Source: Sinotaia quadrata
Taxonomy: Eukaryota; Mollusca; Gastropoda; Architaenioglossa; Viviparidae
Reading direction: 5' to 3'
Assembly: GCA_028829895.1 (NCBI GenBank)
Contig: CM054177.1
Coordinates: 32,575,064 to 32,639,063 of the forward strand
Length of the DNA stretch: 64,000 nt
The notes beneath the pieces were generated by a model. It saw only the letters and a program-made list of their open reading frames with translations. It ran no database searches and was not told where the DNA came from. Within the stretch, counting starts at the first letter, position 1; the number at the start of each line of letters is the position of its first letter. The position numbers were made by a program, and so were the translations under genes. Shown here piece after piece: positions 22,806 through 31,892 of this stretch.

Positions 22806-22990
22806 GAAAGGCAGAGTGTATCAGTTATGGTGGACAGAGCACGTCTATACGTTACAGTTTGAAAGGCAGAGTGTATCAATTATGGTGGACAAAGCACGTC
22901 TATGCGTTACAGTTTGAAAGGCAGAGTGTATCAATTATGGTGGACAAAGCACCTCTATGCGTTACAGTTTGAAAGGCAGAGTGTATCAGT
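22806..22990. repeat. 55-bp minisatellite, 3-4 copies
   Basis: Units contain GAAAGGCAGAGTGTATCAAT and CACGTCTATGCGTTACAG. The right end merges into the sequence just past the exon at 23041 (minus-strand donor side). Confidence 0.93.
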
Positions 22991-23040
22991 TATGTAGGAG
23001 AGAGCACATCTATATTTTGAGGTCTGAATATTGGAGCCAC

Positions 23041-23088
23041 CTTAACGGCAGCATGGTGATGCCAAACTGCCTGCTGGGTTACATGCAA
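23041..23088 (-). CDS. Exon of an unknown minus-strand gene
   Basis: On the minus strand an acceptor (TTTCAATCCAG) is followed by 48 nt coding for LHVTQQAVWHHHAAVK and by GTGGCT. Entry phase 0 fits the exit of the 22-nt exon at 23975-23996. The acceptor is embedded in a 55-bp array whose units end in AATGTCCAGTTC, resembling the exon start. The donor is weak. An alternative is that the exon runs on to TAA about 51 nt later and ends the protein. Confidence 0.5.
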
Positions 23089-23099
23089 CTGGATTGAAA

Positions 23100-23280
23100 C
23101 ATTGCATTGCCGCTCCTTGTGCCAATGGTCAGTCTGTTCGAACTGGACATTGAGCATTGCAAAAGAACTCCATATGTCAATGGCCAGTCTGTATGAACTG
23201 GACATTGAGCATTGCAAAGGAACTCCATATGTCAATGGCCAGTCTGATGAAATGGACATGGAGCATTGCATTGCCACTCG
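23100..23280. repeat. 55-bp minisatellite, 3 copies, acceptor-derived
   Basis: Units contain GAACTGGACATTGAGCATTG and CATATGTCAATGGCCAGTCT. On the minus strand each unit resembles the acceptor and first bases of the exon at 23041-23088. Confidence 0.9.
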
Positions 23281-23339
23281 TCATACTAAATCATTAAAAA
23301 AAAAATCGAAGACCTATGTATTGAAAATGATAAATTATA

Positions 23340-23940
23340 AAATATAAGAAGTATCGTACTCCTAAAATTTCCATATTGTACTAAGCAATTATACAGTATA
23401 TGAAACAAGAAAAATCCTCACTAAATTTAAGGTTAAAGAAATAATATAAAACTCTATATATGATCTACAATTATTTTTAAATTATTTTAATTCGTACACT
23501 TCACATTTGACTTAATAGTAGATATTAAAATTAGCATCAATTATACGAACCATATACATTGTAAATTATGGCAGACTTGACAATACTTTGCGATAGGTCT
23601 GACTGTTTGTTTTGCTGGGGCTAACTCAAAAACTTCAGGACGGATTTTGATGGAACTTCTACTGTTGTATAACTTGTTGCCCTACAATCAAGACAGACTA
23701 ATTAGCACCACCCTGTCTTCTGTATACCTTTGCATGCAGTGGTGACAGAACCTTTTAAGTTTGTGTGTGTGTGTGTGTGTGGTGATGGAATTATAATTTC
23801 TAGGGAGGTAGAAAATTCGCCAGAGAGTGAAGAGCCTTTGGTTCTGACACAAATTTGTAGGTAATAGTCTGAATTCTTCAATTATTTTAATCTGAGCACA
23901 TCAAATTCGAAAGAAATTTCAATAGCTTTAAAATTAAAAT
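23340..23940. other. Unique AT-rich sequence
   Basis: A stretch at about 23600-23680 (AACTCAAAAACTTCAGGACG) resembles wording that recurs in many invertebrate interspersed repeats. I could not assign it. A GT run lies at 23762-23781. Confidence 0.35.
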
Positions 23941-23974
23941 TGGCATACTATCACTTAAGATTTATGGTACTTAC

Positions 23975-23996
23975 CTGGCAACCCCACCTCCCAATA
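23975..23996 (-). CDS. 22-nt microexon of the unknown minus-strand gene
   Basis: On the minus strand ATTATTTTATAG is followed by 22 nt and the strong donor GTAAGTACC. Joined to the preceding exon (exit phase 2) it reads RIGRWGCQ and leaves in phase 0, which matches the next exon at 23041-23088. Two further copies of acceptor, microexon and donor follow upstream on the minus strand at 23997-24140 (TATTG...GCCAT|GTAACC and TATTGG...GCCAG|GTAACA), so the microexon has been tandemly triplicated. The copy nearest the next exon keeps the best donor. Confidence 0.55.
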
Positions 23997-24140
23997 CTAT
24001 AAAATAATGTTACTGTAAGTAAACTCTATTTTGGTTACATGGCAATAAAAACAATACTATAAAATAATTTTGATTGTAAGGCAATCTATATTATGGTTGT
24101 TACCTGGCAAAAAGCCAACCAATACTGTAAAATAATTTTA
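23997..24140. repeat. Tandem copies of the 22-nt microexon with splice sites
   Basis: About 60-70-bp units carry ACAATACTATAAAATAATTT and a block corresponding to the microexon. The minus-strand order is acceptor, exon-like block, donor, intron, repeated. Confidence 0.8.
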
Positions 24141-24169
24141 CTGTAAAATCGACATGTAAGTGAGCAAAA

Positions 24170-24604
24170 CTGCTGACGTATCTAAAATATAAATCATTGT
24201 TGACTTACAATATTTTGTGTAATACTAAACATATATTCTGAGTGTTATACTAAACATATAAATTAAGTTCGATTTACAAGCATTGTGCATTATTCTAAAC
24301 ACAAGAAATGCTAAATATCTAGAATGCTAAAACTTCAAAAATCTCAAGAAATGTATACTTAATTATTTTGATAGCTATGATTTAATATAATGCCTTCTTA
24401 TGTTTGAGAAGAAAGAATGCAGCTGCTGATGAATATGATGATGGAGTTGTTGATAATGATAATGACAATTGTGATAATAAGCAGGAGATAGAAAAGGCTG
24501 ATGATATTGTTGATGGTTTAGAAATATCACTTCTGCAAAGGCGACCTGATAATGTGATAGAAATATCACATCAGAAAGGAAAGTCTAATAAAGAAACTTG
24601 CAGT
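24170..24604. other. AT-rich sequence with GAT-rich tract
   Basis: An acidic plus-strand frame at about 24404-24613 comes from GAT/GAA-rich simple sequence. No gene is supported. Confidence 0.4.
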
Positions 24605-24837
24605 CAAAACTGACACGACTGTAAAACTTACAGTAAGTCACAAACCAACACGACTGTAAAACTTATAGTAAGTCACAGGCATGACTGTAAAACTTGCAGG
24701 GAATCATACACCGGCACGACTGTAAAACTTATAGTAAGTCGCAAACAGACATGACTATAAAACTTACAGTAAGTCACAAACCGACATGACTATAAAACTT
24801 ATAGTAATTCACAAACCTACATGACTGTAAAACTTAC
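24605..24837. repeat. Minisatellite of about 40 bp made of exon-end copies
   Basis: On the minus strand each unit copies the last about 25 coding bases and the donor of the exon at 24838-24956 (GTCATGTCGGTTTGTGACTT then AC and GTAAGTTTTA). One unit at about 24690-24720 also contains the earlier exon block GTGTATGATTCCCTG. The copies are more diverged further from the exon. Confidence 0.93.
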
Positions 24838-24956
24838 CGTAAGTCACAAACCGACATGACTAAAGCTTTTAGGGAGTCATACACCGGAATGTCTGTAAAA
24901 AGCAGCACTTCTCGAAAGTGCTCATATCTTTCACAAAATTTTGGACCTTCGAGCCA
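24838..24956 (-). CDS. Exon of an unknown minus-strand gene
   Basis: On the minus strand 39 codons plus 2 nt read WLEGPKFCERYEHFREVLL, then FTDIPVYDSLKALVMSVCDL, and end at the strong donor GTAAGT. Composition is clearly coding. Exit phase 2 fits the 22-nt exon at 23975-23996 and completes an Arg codon. The 5' limit is uncertain: the bases before TGG read TTTACAACGT, resembling array units with TTTACAGCG, so the acceptor may be further upstream or altered. No family is recognised. Confidence 0.65.
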
Positions 24957-25165
24957 ACGTTGTAAAGATATTTTAAATCTTATAATAATCATAAGCTGTA
25001 TTACAATTAGACGCTGAAAACTTGTATGTAATCTGCATATACAATCAGTCTTTGTAAAAATGTTTTGTAATCGATATAACAATCATAATCTTTACAACAA
25101 TTATCCGCTGTAAAATTTTTGTGTATACAATCAGTCTTTGTGAAAATGTTTGTAATCTGTAAACA
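24957..25165. repeat. Degenerate array on the acceptor side of an exon
   Basis: On the minus strand units contain TTTACAGCGG or TTTTCAGCGT followed by AATTGT and ACTGATTGTATA. They look like decayed copies of the region entering the exon at 24838-24956. Confidence 0.75.
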
Positions 25166-25194
25166 AAGAAAGCAACAAGAAAACCTTCCCTACT

Positions 25195-25375
25195 CTTTTG
25201 TGTTCTCGAGTGGCTTTGAAGTGTCGTCTGTCTAGCCTCGAGACGTTGGGCCGGCTGTTTGTTCGAACCTGTCCATATTGACAGACCATTCTCGGGGACC
25301 CTCGTGCCCATATAAGAGCACGAGGTTCAAACCTAGGCTCCATCGTCAACATTTTTTTTTATCACAAGTGAAACT
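25195..25375 (+). mobile_element. tRNA-derived SINE-like element, degenerate
   Basis: GC-rich sequence with a tRNA-like head: an A-box-like TGGCTTTGAAG (25211) and, about 50 bases on, a perfect B-box core GTTCGAACC (25261). A second GTTCAAACC lies at about 25325, and the element ends in a T run. Composition contrasts sharply with the AT-rich surroundings. Target duplications were not identified. Confidence 0.45.
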
Positions 25376-25451
25376 TGACAGACAGTCGCATGATTGAAAA
25401 TAGCGAAATGTTTTGTGTGAAATAGAATTTCATTGTAATATACAGTATTAC

Positions 25452-25538
25452 TGTGTGTCGCAGACTTTTGATGTCCTCTTTAATCCAAACTTGAACCACT
25501 CTGTCAGTACGGCGTGGATTGAGCCGTTCATAGTCCTC
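25452..25538 (-). CDS. Exon of an unknown minus-strand gene
   Basis: On the minus strand a strong acceptor (polypyrimidine tract then TTCTTCAG) is followed by 29 codons reading EDYERLNPRRTDRVVQV and WIKEDIKSLRHT, then GTAATA as donor. Entry phase 0 matches the exit of exon 26429-26469. The charged composition is typical of a folded protein. The plus strand is also open across it, but the acceptor and the phase match favour the minus strand. Confidence 0.65.
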
Positions 25539-25559
25539 CTGAAGAAAAAAAAGGTTTGT

Positions 25560-25950
25560 TATAAAATCTCATGTCCTTCGTAAGTCGTTATTTTAAAAAT
25601 AAATTAAAGGTTAACAGCTAACGCTTATATTTCTTTAAAATTTATTTAATATTAGTGAACTGTATGAATAATATTCTACACAATCTTTATAGGTTTAACA
25701 ACACAAGATGAAAGATCTTTTTTAACATATTTCTAATATGTTAAAGTTATTGTTCGTGTGTATCAATAATATCTGAGTCTCTTATTTAAGGCCATTTAGT
25801 GCTAATGTTATAAATAGTGTTTGAATATCAACTTATAATAATTAATGGTAATTAATAGAATCGTGTGTTTTATTCTAACAATTGTTATTATTCCACTGGA
25901 ATTTGGGGAGGAAGAAAAATCTTCGATCAGCATGTATACTAATTTACTAC
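25560..25950. other. AT-rich intronic sequence
   Basis: No features were recognised; it probably lies in an intron of the minus-strand gene. Confidence 0.4.
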
Positions 25951-25954
25951 ATCA

Positions 25955-26385
25955 AATGTCTAATGTTACAGTAATACTACGTCGTCGTGTCCTAATTAGC
26001 ACTGTCTGATGTCACTGCAATACTAAGTCACTGTGTTATAATTAGCTCTGTCTAATATTACTGTAATACTACGTCATTTTGTCATAATTAGTTCTAATGT
26101 TACTGTAATACTATGTCACTGTGTTATAATTAGCTCTGACTAATGTTACTGTAATGCTAGGTCACTGTGTCATAATTAGTTCTGTCTAATATTACTGTAA
26201 TACTATATCACTGTGTCATAATTAACTCTGTCTAATGTTACAGTAATACATTTTTATAATTAGTTCAGTCTAACGTTACTGATATCAATCGCTGGCTCAT
26301 AATTAGTTCTGTCTAAAATTACTGTTATCAGTCACAAGATCATAATTATTTATGTACAATGTTACTTATATTAGTCACTGGATGA
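25955..26385. repeat. Minisatellite of about 45 bp, 9 copies
   Basis: Units contain TCTAATGTTACTGTAATACT and GTCACTGTGTCATAATTAG. They are moderately diverged. Confidence 0.93.
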
Positions 26386-26428
26386 CAATTAGCAATGTCT
26401 CTGGCTACTGCTTTAAAAATCTACTTAC

Positions 26429-26469
26429 AAAGAAGCCTCGAAGCTCCAGATTGGTTACGTTATTCAAAG
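26429..26469 (-). CDS. 41-nt exon of an unknown minus-strand gene
   Basis: On the minus strand CCTGTACTTTAG is followed by 41 nt and the donor GTAAGTAG. With the single base left by exon 27406-27516 it reads SLNNVTNLELRGFF, containing an N-glycosylation sequon (NVT), and leaves in phase 0 as the next exon needs. The 32-bp array abutting its acceptor consists of copies of that acceptor plus the first exon bases (CTTTGAAT). Confidence 0.65.
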
Positions 26470-26855
26470 CTAAAGTACAGGAGTAATTAGGCCATTGAAA
26501 GCTAAAGTACAGGAGTAATTAGGCCATTGAAAGCTAAAGTACAGGAGTAATTAGGCCATTGAAAGCTAAAGTACAGGAGTAATTAGGCCATTGAAAGCTA
26601 AAGTACAGGAGTAATTAGGCCATTGAAAGCTAAAGTACAGGAGTAATTAGGCCATTGAAAGCTAAAGTACAGGAGTAATTAGGCCATTGAAAGCTAAACT
26701 ACAGGAGTAATTAGGCCATTGAAAGCTAAAGTACAGGAGTAATTAGGCCATTCAAAGCTAAAGTACAGGAGTAATTAGGCCATTCAAAGCTAAAGTACAG
26801 GAGTAATTAGGCCATTCAAAGCTAAAGTACAGGAATACTTAGACCATTAAAAACT
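26470..26855. repeat. 32-bp minisatellite, 12 copies, made of acceptor-site copies
   Basis: Units read AAAGCTAAAGTACAGGAGTA plus ATTAGGCCATTG. On the minus strand each contains CTGTACTTTAG followed by CTTTSAATGG, the acceptor and start of exon 26429-26469. The array is very homogeneous. Confidence 0.95.
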
Positions 26856-26859
26856 AAGA

Positions 26860-27350
26860 ATTTAAGAATGTTGCTTAAATCGTGCAAACCGAAGTCCAAA
26901 GCCATTCAGAAGTTAGCCAGGACTAAAATAAGTTTGAAGTAGGTCACAAATCATTCTAAGCCAAAGTTAGATTAAGACTACAATCACTGAACAAATGTTG
27001 GTCTAGGACTAAGATCATTCAGAGTTAAAAACAATCTAGGACTAAGACCATTCCGAGTTAAAGAAAGTTGGGGACTAAGACTATTTAGAGTGTAAGGCAG
27101 TCTGAGACTGACCATTCAGATGAAAGACAGTCGAGGATTGAAGCCCATTCAGAGTATAAGGCAGTCTAAGACTGAGGTCATTCAGAGCAAAATGCGGTCT
27201 AAGATTAAGACCATTCAGAGTTAAAGGCAGTCTAAGATTAAGACCATTTAAAGATAAAGGCGGTCTAAGACTAAGACCATTTAGAGTTAAAGGCGAATTA
27301 AGACTAATTAAAATCAGCCTTGGACTAAGATCATTCAGAAAAAAACCATC
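26860..27350. repeat. Degenerate minisatellite of about 31 bp
   Basis: Units contain GACTAAGACCATTCAGAG and TTAAAGGCAGTCTA. It lies on the donor side of exon 27406-27516. Confidence 0.9.
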
Positions 27351-27405
27351 AGAGTATGACTAACATCATTCAGATGAGTCATTTTACGAGAGGCTGTAGA
27401 CTTAC

Positions 27406-27516
27406 ATGCCGTGGTGTTCGTGACATGACTAGAGATTCCAACAATCCTGTACACAGCACCTAGGAAAGCACAGACAATTTCCCTGGTTTTCTCACGAAGA
27501 AGAATTTGCGTGTGTG
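27406..27516 (-). CDS. Exon of an unknown minus-strand gene
   Basis: On the minus strand GCAAATTCAG is followed by 111 nt (2 + 36 codons + 1) reading HTQILLREKTREIVCAFL, then GAVYRIVGISSHVTNTTA, and by the perfect donor GTAAGT. It includes a hydrophobic core (IVCAFLGAVYRIVGI) and the sequon NTT. Exit phase 1 fits exon 26429-26469. No homologue is recognised. Confidence 0.6.
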
Positions 27517-27654
27517 CTGAATTTGCCGACAATAACTTTCAGATTGTACACGTCAGACACTAAGGTCACAGAAGTTGCCGTTAGTCAAATACCATTCACC
27601 TCGCCAACATGACCAGGCGTTCTGCGCAGCTAGCTTGGAGACGTCCCCAGTTTA

Positions 27655-27890
27655 GTACGACTTTTCTCTTAGTAATACTTGTCACAGGCTCAAAATGACT
27701 TTTCTCTTAGTAATACTTGTCACAGGCTCAAAATGACTTTTTTCTTAGTAATACTTGTCACAGGCTCAAAATAACTTTTTTTCTTAGTAATACTTGTCAC
27801 AGGCTCAAAATGACTTTTTTCTTAGTAATACTTGTCACAGGCTCAAAATAACTTTTTTTCTTAGTAATACTTGTCACAGGCTCAAAATGA
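27655..27890. repeat. 38-39-bp minisatellite, 6 copies
   Basis: Units contain CTTAGTAATACTTGTCACAG and GCTCAAAATGACTTTT. The sequence between it and the exon (27540-27655) is unique and relatively GC-rich. Confidence 0.95.
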
Positions 27891-27959
27891 AGAGGAAACT
27901 CGTAAACCAAATTATTACTTACATTGAATCTCGTAAACGAATTAAACAAATCATTAACG

Positions 27960-28740
27960 ATTATTCGCACTGAGGCTTTTGAACCAAGAAATAAGTTATC
28001 ATTGATTTCTCAAACAGAGGCTTGTGAAACAAGAAATAAGTTATCATTGATTACTTAAACAGAGGCTTGTGAAACAAGAAATACCTTATCATTGATTACT
28101 CACATTGAGGCTCGTAAACTATGCAAAAGTCATCATTTATAATTAAGAATAAGGCTCGTACACCAAGTAAACAATTCTTCACTGATTACTCACGCTGAGT
28201 AAAACGACATACTGTTTACTCAGTTTGAAGCTTGCAAATATAAGTGAAACATTTTTCTTTTTACTCACACTGAAGTTTGTATATTTAGTAAGCAAAATGC
28301 TATAATGAAGCTCGTAATTTAAGTGAAACATTTCTGTTTACTCATTCTGAAGTTTGTATATTAAGCTTAGTAAGCAAAATAATATAATGAAGCCCGTAAT
28401 TTAAGTGAAACATTTCTGTTTACTCATTCTGAAGTTTGTATATTAAGTTTAGTAAGCAAAATAATATAATGAAGCCCGTAATTTAAGTGAAACATTTCTG
28501 TTTACTCATTCTGAAGTTTGTATATTAAGTTTAGTAAGCAAAATAATATAACGAAGCCCGTAATTTAAGTGAAACATTTCTGTTTACTCATTCTGAAGTT
28601 TGTATATTAAGTTTAGTAAGCAAAATAATATAATGAAGCCCGTAATTTAAGTGAAACATTTCTGTTTACTCATTCTGAAGTTTGTATATTTTAGTATAAG
28701 TTAGAAGTTTAGTAAGGAAAATAATATAATGAAGCTCGTA
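27960..28740. repeat. Two related minisatellites (about 48 and 82 bp)
   Basis: The first part has GGCTTGTGAAACAAGAAATA; the second has GTAATTTAAGTGAAACATTT and ATTCTGAAGTTTGTATATTA in about six units. On the minus strand both contain a CTTCA..ATGAGTAA core, suggesting common ancestry from a donor-like sequence. Confidence 0.9.
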
Positions 28741-28799
28741 ATTTAAGTGTCCCATAGATCTAAACTAAACACTGTCAAATGTCATCAAGCTTAATAATA

Positions 28800-29490
28800 A
28801 CTTAAATTAATTTTCGGACTTTTTCTTTTTTTTCTTTTCAAAATATATTTTCTCTCCTTTTGTTTTCTTTATAAAGACATTTCTTTCTCTTTAAATGTAT
28901 ATCATTGTTTCTTTGGTAAAGGTATAACTTACTTATTGCTTATTTTTCAGGCACAAAGTTTTCTTTTTTCTTTTCTTTTAAAATGCATTTATTTTATTTT
29001 TATAGATGCATATTTTTATGATAAGGCATTTTTCATTTTAAAGGAATATCTTTTTCTTTCTTTGTTAATGCATGTCTTTCTTTTGCATATATATCTTTTT
29101 ACTTTTTAAAAAGTATATAATTGTTTTAAATTGTTGTCATAACTTTTTCTTTTCTCCAAAAAGCATAATTATCGTTAAAATAAAAAGCCACATCTTTTCT
29201 ATCTTGTAAAAGGCTAAATACTGTTTCTGTTGATTTTTTTAAATTTTAGAAAGCATTTGTTTCTTTTGTATTTTCAAAGGCATATCTTTCTTTTTGTATT
29301 TTTAAAGGCAATTTTTAATAAGAAATGGTATATAGATAATTCTGTTTTTTTTATTAAAGACTTCTTTTATACTGACATGTCTTTTTATTAAAGGAGATAT
29401 TCTTTTTCTTAAAGGTATAAAGTTCTATTTTCTTTTGAAAATGTGTACTTTTCTTTCATTAAGGCATATCTTCCTTTTCTTTGTAAAGAA
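28800..29490. repeat. T-rich low-complexity region with degenerate repeat
   Basis: Irregular units of AAAGGCATATCTTTCTTTT occur in TTTCTTTT-rich sequence. No gene was found. Confidence 0.8.
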
Positions 29491-29541
29491 TATTTCCTCG
29501 TATTATGCACCTGATAAGACAATATGTGTATAGTCACTTAC

Positions 29542-29567
29542 ACAGTCTTAAGGTGTAAATAAAGTCG
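29542..29567 (-). CDS. Possible 26-nt exon, weak
   Basis: On the minus strand GCACAAATCAG is followed by 26 nt (DFIYTLRL) and the donor GTAAGTGAC. Exit phase 1 would fit exon 27406-27516. Chance cannot be excluded for so short a stretch. Confidence 0.25.
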
Positions 29568-29689
29568 CTGATTTGTGCAAATTTAAAATTACATTTAAAA
29601 AATAAATGAATGTAAGTCCTGCACGAGACAACTTCAGTGGGTCAAAAAGCAAAAGATGATGCTATGATAATCTGTTATAAGCACAGTTG

Positions 29690-30005
29690 AGCTATAGAGC
29701 TATCGTGGAATATTAGAATGAAGTAACTAAGCTATCGAGCTATCCGGAATATTAGAATGAAGTAACTAAGCTATCCAGCTATCCGGAATATTAGAATGAA
29801 GTAACTAAGCTATCGAGCTATCCGGAGTATTAGAATGAAGTAACTAAGTATCCAGCTATCCGGAATATTAGAATGAAGTAACTAAGCTATCCAGCTATCC
29901 GGAATATTAGAATGAAGTAACTAAGTATCCAGCTATCCGGAATATTAGAATGAAGTAACTAAGCTATCCAGCTATCCGGAATATTAGAATGAAGTAACTA
30001 AGCTA
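29690..30005. repeat. 39-bp minisatellite, 8 copies
   Basis: Units read AATATTAGAATGAAGTAACT plus AAGCTATCCAGCTATCCGG. Two units lack CT. Confidence 0.96.
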
Positions 30006-30282
30006 TCGAGCGACGAGCAAAATGTGTTGAGTCGTTTTTTGTACAGAAAAATTCGGTTACATCTAAGATAATTTTTTCTTGTAAATTAAGTTTTCTTCAG
30101 TTTTCTTTATATAAAATGTACTGCATGTACATGGTCTAATTAAACTATTTTAATGGTTCTTCATTATTGCATGTAGATGACTCCCAAATACTTTTTTCAT
30201 TATCTGAGAAAAGTCTTAGTTACAGAATCATTGAATAATAAATGTTACATAAGCATAATATTATGGTACCTGCCAAAATAGA

Positions 30283-30428
<146 letters not shown>

Positions 30429-30480
30429 GAATGATGAAAGAGAGAGAATGAAAAATCTTATGTTGCTGTTGTAGGACAAG

Positions 30481-31816
30481 ATGTTTCTCGTCTTGGTTGT
30501 CCTACTTCTTCTGGCCCACGACGGCTACAGTTCTAATTATGAGACGTCCGCGACTTTGGTTCCAGTGAATGGAACAGTAACGGAAAAGCTGAAAATCAGT
30601 CACCTCAGAACGGTGTTGTCAATATCTAATGCGACAAGTGTGGAACACATGCCACTGACCAAAGCCTCCAATATAACTCAAGCGAATTCCACGGCGAGAA
30701 GTTCCATTGACAATGCACTTCTTTTATTAGCCAGAAATGGTACTAAGGATAGTCGAACGCACGAGACCGCTTTGAGTAACGAAGACATAGAAATGGGAAA
30801 CAGCAGCAAAGAAAACAAAACAAAACAAACTTTCACAGGCATGAATCCAGTCGAAAGGGTGGAAGTATCAAACTTCTCCGAGCAGAACGCACGAAATCAA
30901 ATTTTGAGAAATGACAAAACGAAAACGAATGTCTCTACTAAAACCCTCACGAACAACATACTGAATAAAGTTCCGTACAAAGGAGACGACTCGCTGACTA
31001 TTGATCCCCAAAGAAATGGTAATAATATATTCACGTACACTAACATATCCTTACCTCAGAGCTCGGATAAGTTGGTGAATGTTAGAGACAACGAAAGTCT
31101 CAGCGAGTTACCACACACTCAGTCAGAGAAACAAAGTCATCGTGCACATCACGTCAGCAGAACTGTGACGTTTGTTGAGAAAGACGCTGACACTGGTGAC
31201 TTTGACAGCAGTGACACTAACAACTCTTACAACACTGACAATAATGATCGTCACAGCAGTAACTCTAACAACTCTTACAACACTGACAATAATAACTCTG
31301 ACAGCAGTGACAATAAAGACCATCATATTAATTATACTAATGACGCTAAAATCAAAGAGTCAAATTCCTCTGGCACCAGAACTATCGACACTAATAGGAT
31401 AGATCCACTAATGACGTCAGTTTTCATCACGAACAAGAAGTTGGTCGCGTCTGATCGTCAAACACAAGAACTCCAGCAGAATTCCACTTCTACAGCAATG
31501 ACCATCCGCACATCATATGTTAATGCCGGCACAACAGCAAGTAGTCATTCTCCATCTGGAAATGCAGCAGACGTGAGATTACAACAACAATCGTGGAATG
31601 CGGCAGCTTTCAGAGGAAATGCCTTCCTCACTCGAGTGGCTCAGTCGGAAGGTAATGTCCAAGCAGAAATCTATTCAGATCATAGGTCACAGAACTCCAG
31701 ATCTTTTAATGATGAGAAGAGCGAGGTGAAAGGTCACGAGAAGGGAGAAGTGAAAGAGGTGGATCAATCTCCGCCCCTTGATGCAACTATGAGACATTTG
31801 TCCGATCACGTGAATG
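30481..31816 (+). CDS. Chitinase exon 1: signal peptide and long disordered extension
   Basis: It encodes residues 1-445. [18 protein letters not shown] is a clear signal peptide. The rest is rich in Asn, Ser, Thr and acidic residues, with about a dozen N-x-S/T sequons and an internal peptide repeat ([10 protein letters not shown] occurs twice, 31217-31300). It has no cysteines, so it is probably disordered and heavily glycosylated, mucin-like. The donor AATG|GTAAGT is excellent. Possible limits: another small exon between this one and exon 2 cannot be excluded, but direct joining restores GGPKKK in frame. Confidence 0.88.
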
Positions 31817-31858
31817 GTAAGTACACGTAGTCACTGTAGTCAAGATCTATATATCTAT

Positions 31859-31892
<34 letters not shown>

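Larger units (their letters stand above)
23041..27516 (-). other. Unrecognised minus-strand gene (partial, at least six exons)
   Basis: The exons in transcript order are 27406-27516, 26429-26469, 25452-25538, 24838-24956, 23975-23996 and 23041-23088. Phases agree at four of the five junctions; the third (25538 exon into 24956 exon) cannot be tested because the acceptor is unclear. Sizes of 22-119 nt separated by array-filled introns are notable. The protein has sequons and hydrophobic stretches, so it may be secreted or membrane-bound, but I cannot name a family. Further exons may lie at 29542-29567 (upstream) and at 19.8, 17.7, 16.8 and 16.3 kb (downstream). It points away from the chitinase gene at 30481, so the two would be divergent neighbours. 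Confidence 0.6.

Noticed and set aside
24404..24613. Acidic 69-codon ORF
   Set aside because: GAT/GAA-rich simple sequence without splice context or start codon.
25470..25554. Plus-strand exon reading TFDVLFNPNLNHSV with TGTGTCGCAG acceptor
   Set aside because: The minus strand has a far better polypyrimidine-AG acceptor and matches the phase of the next exon upstream.
26446..26860. CRISPR-like regular spacing of 32-bp repeats
   Set aside because: There are no variable spacers; units are contiguous, and the DNA is eukaryotic.
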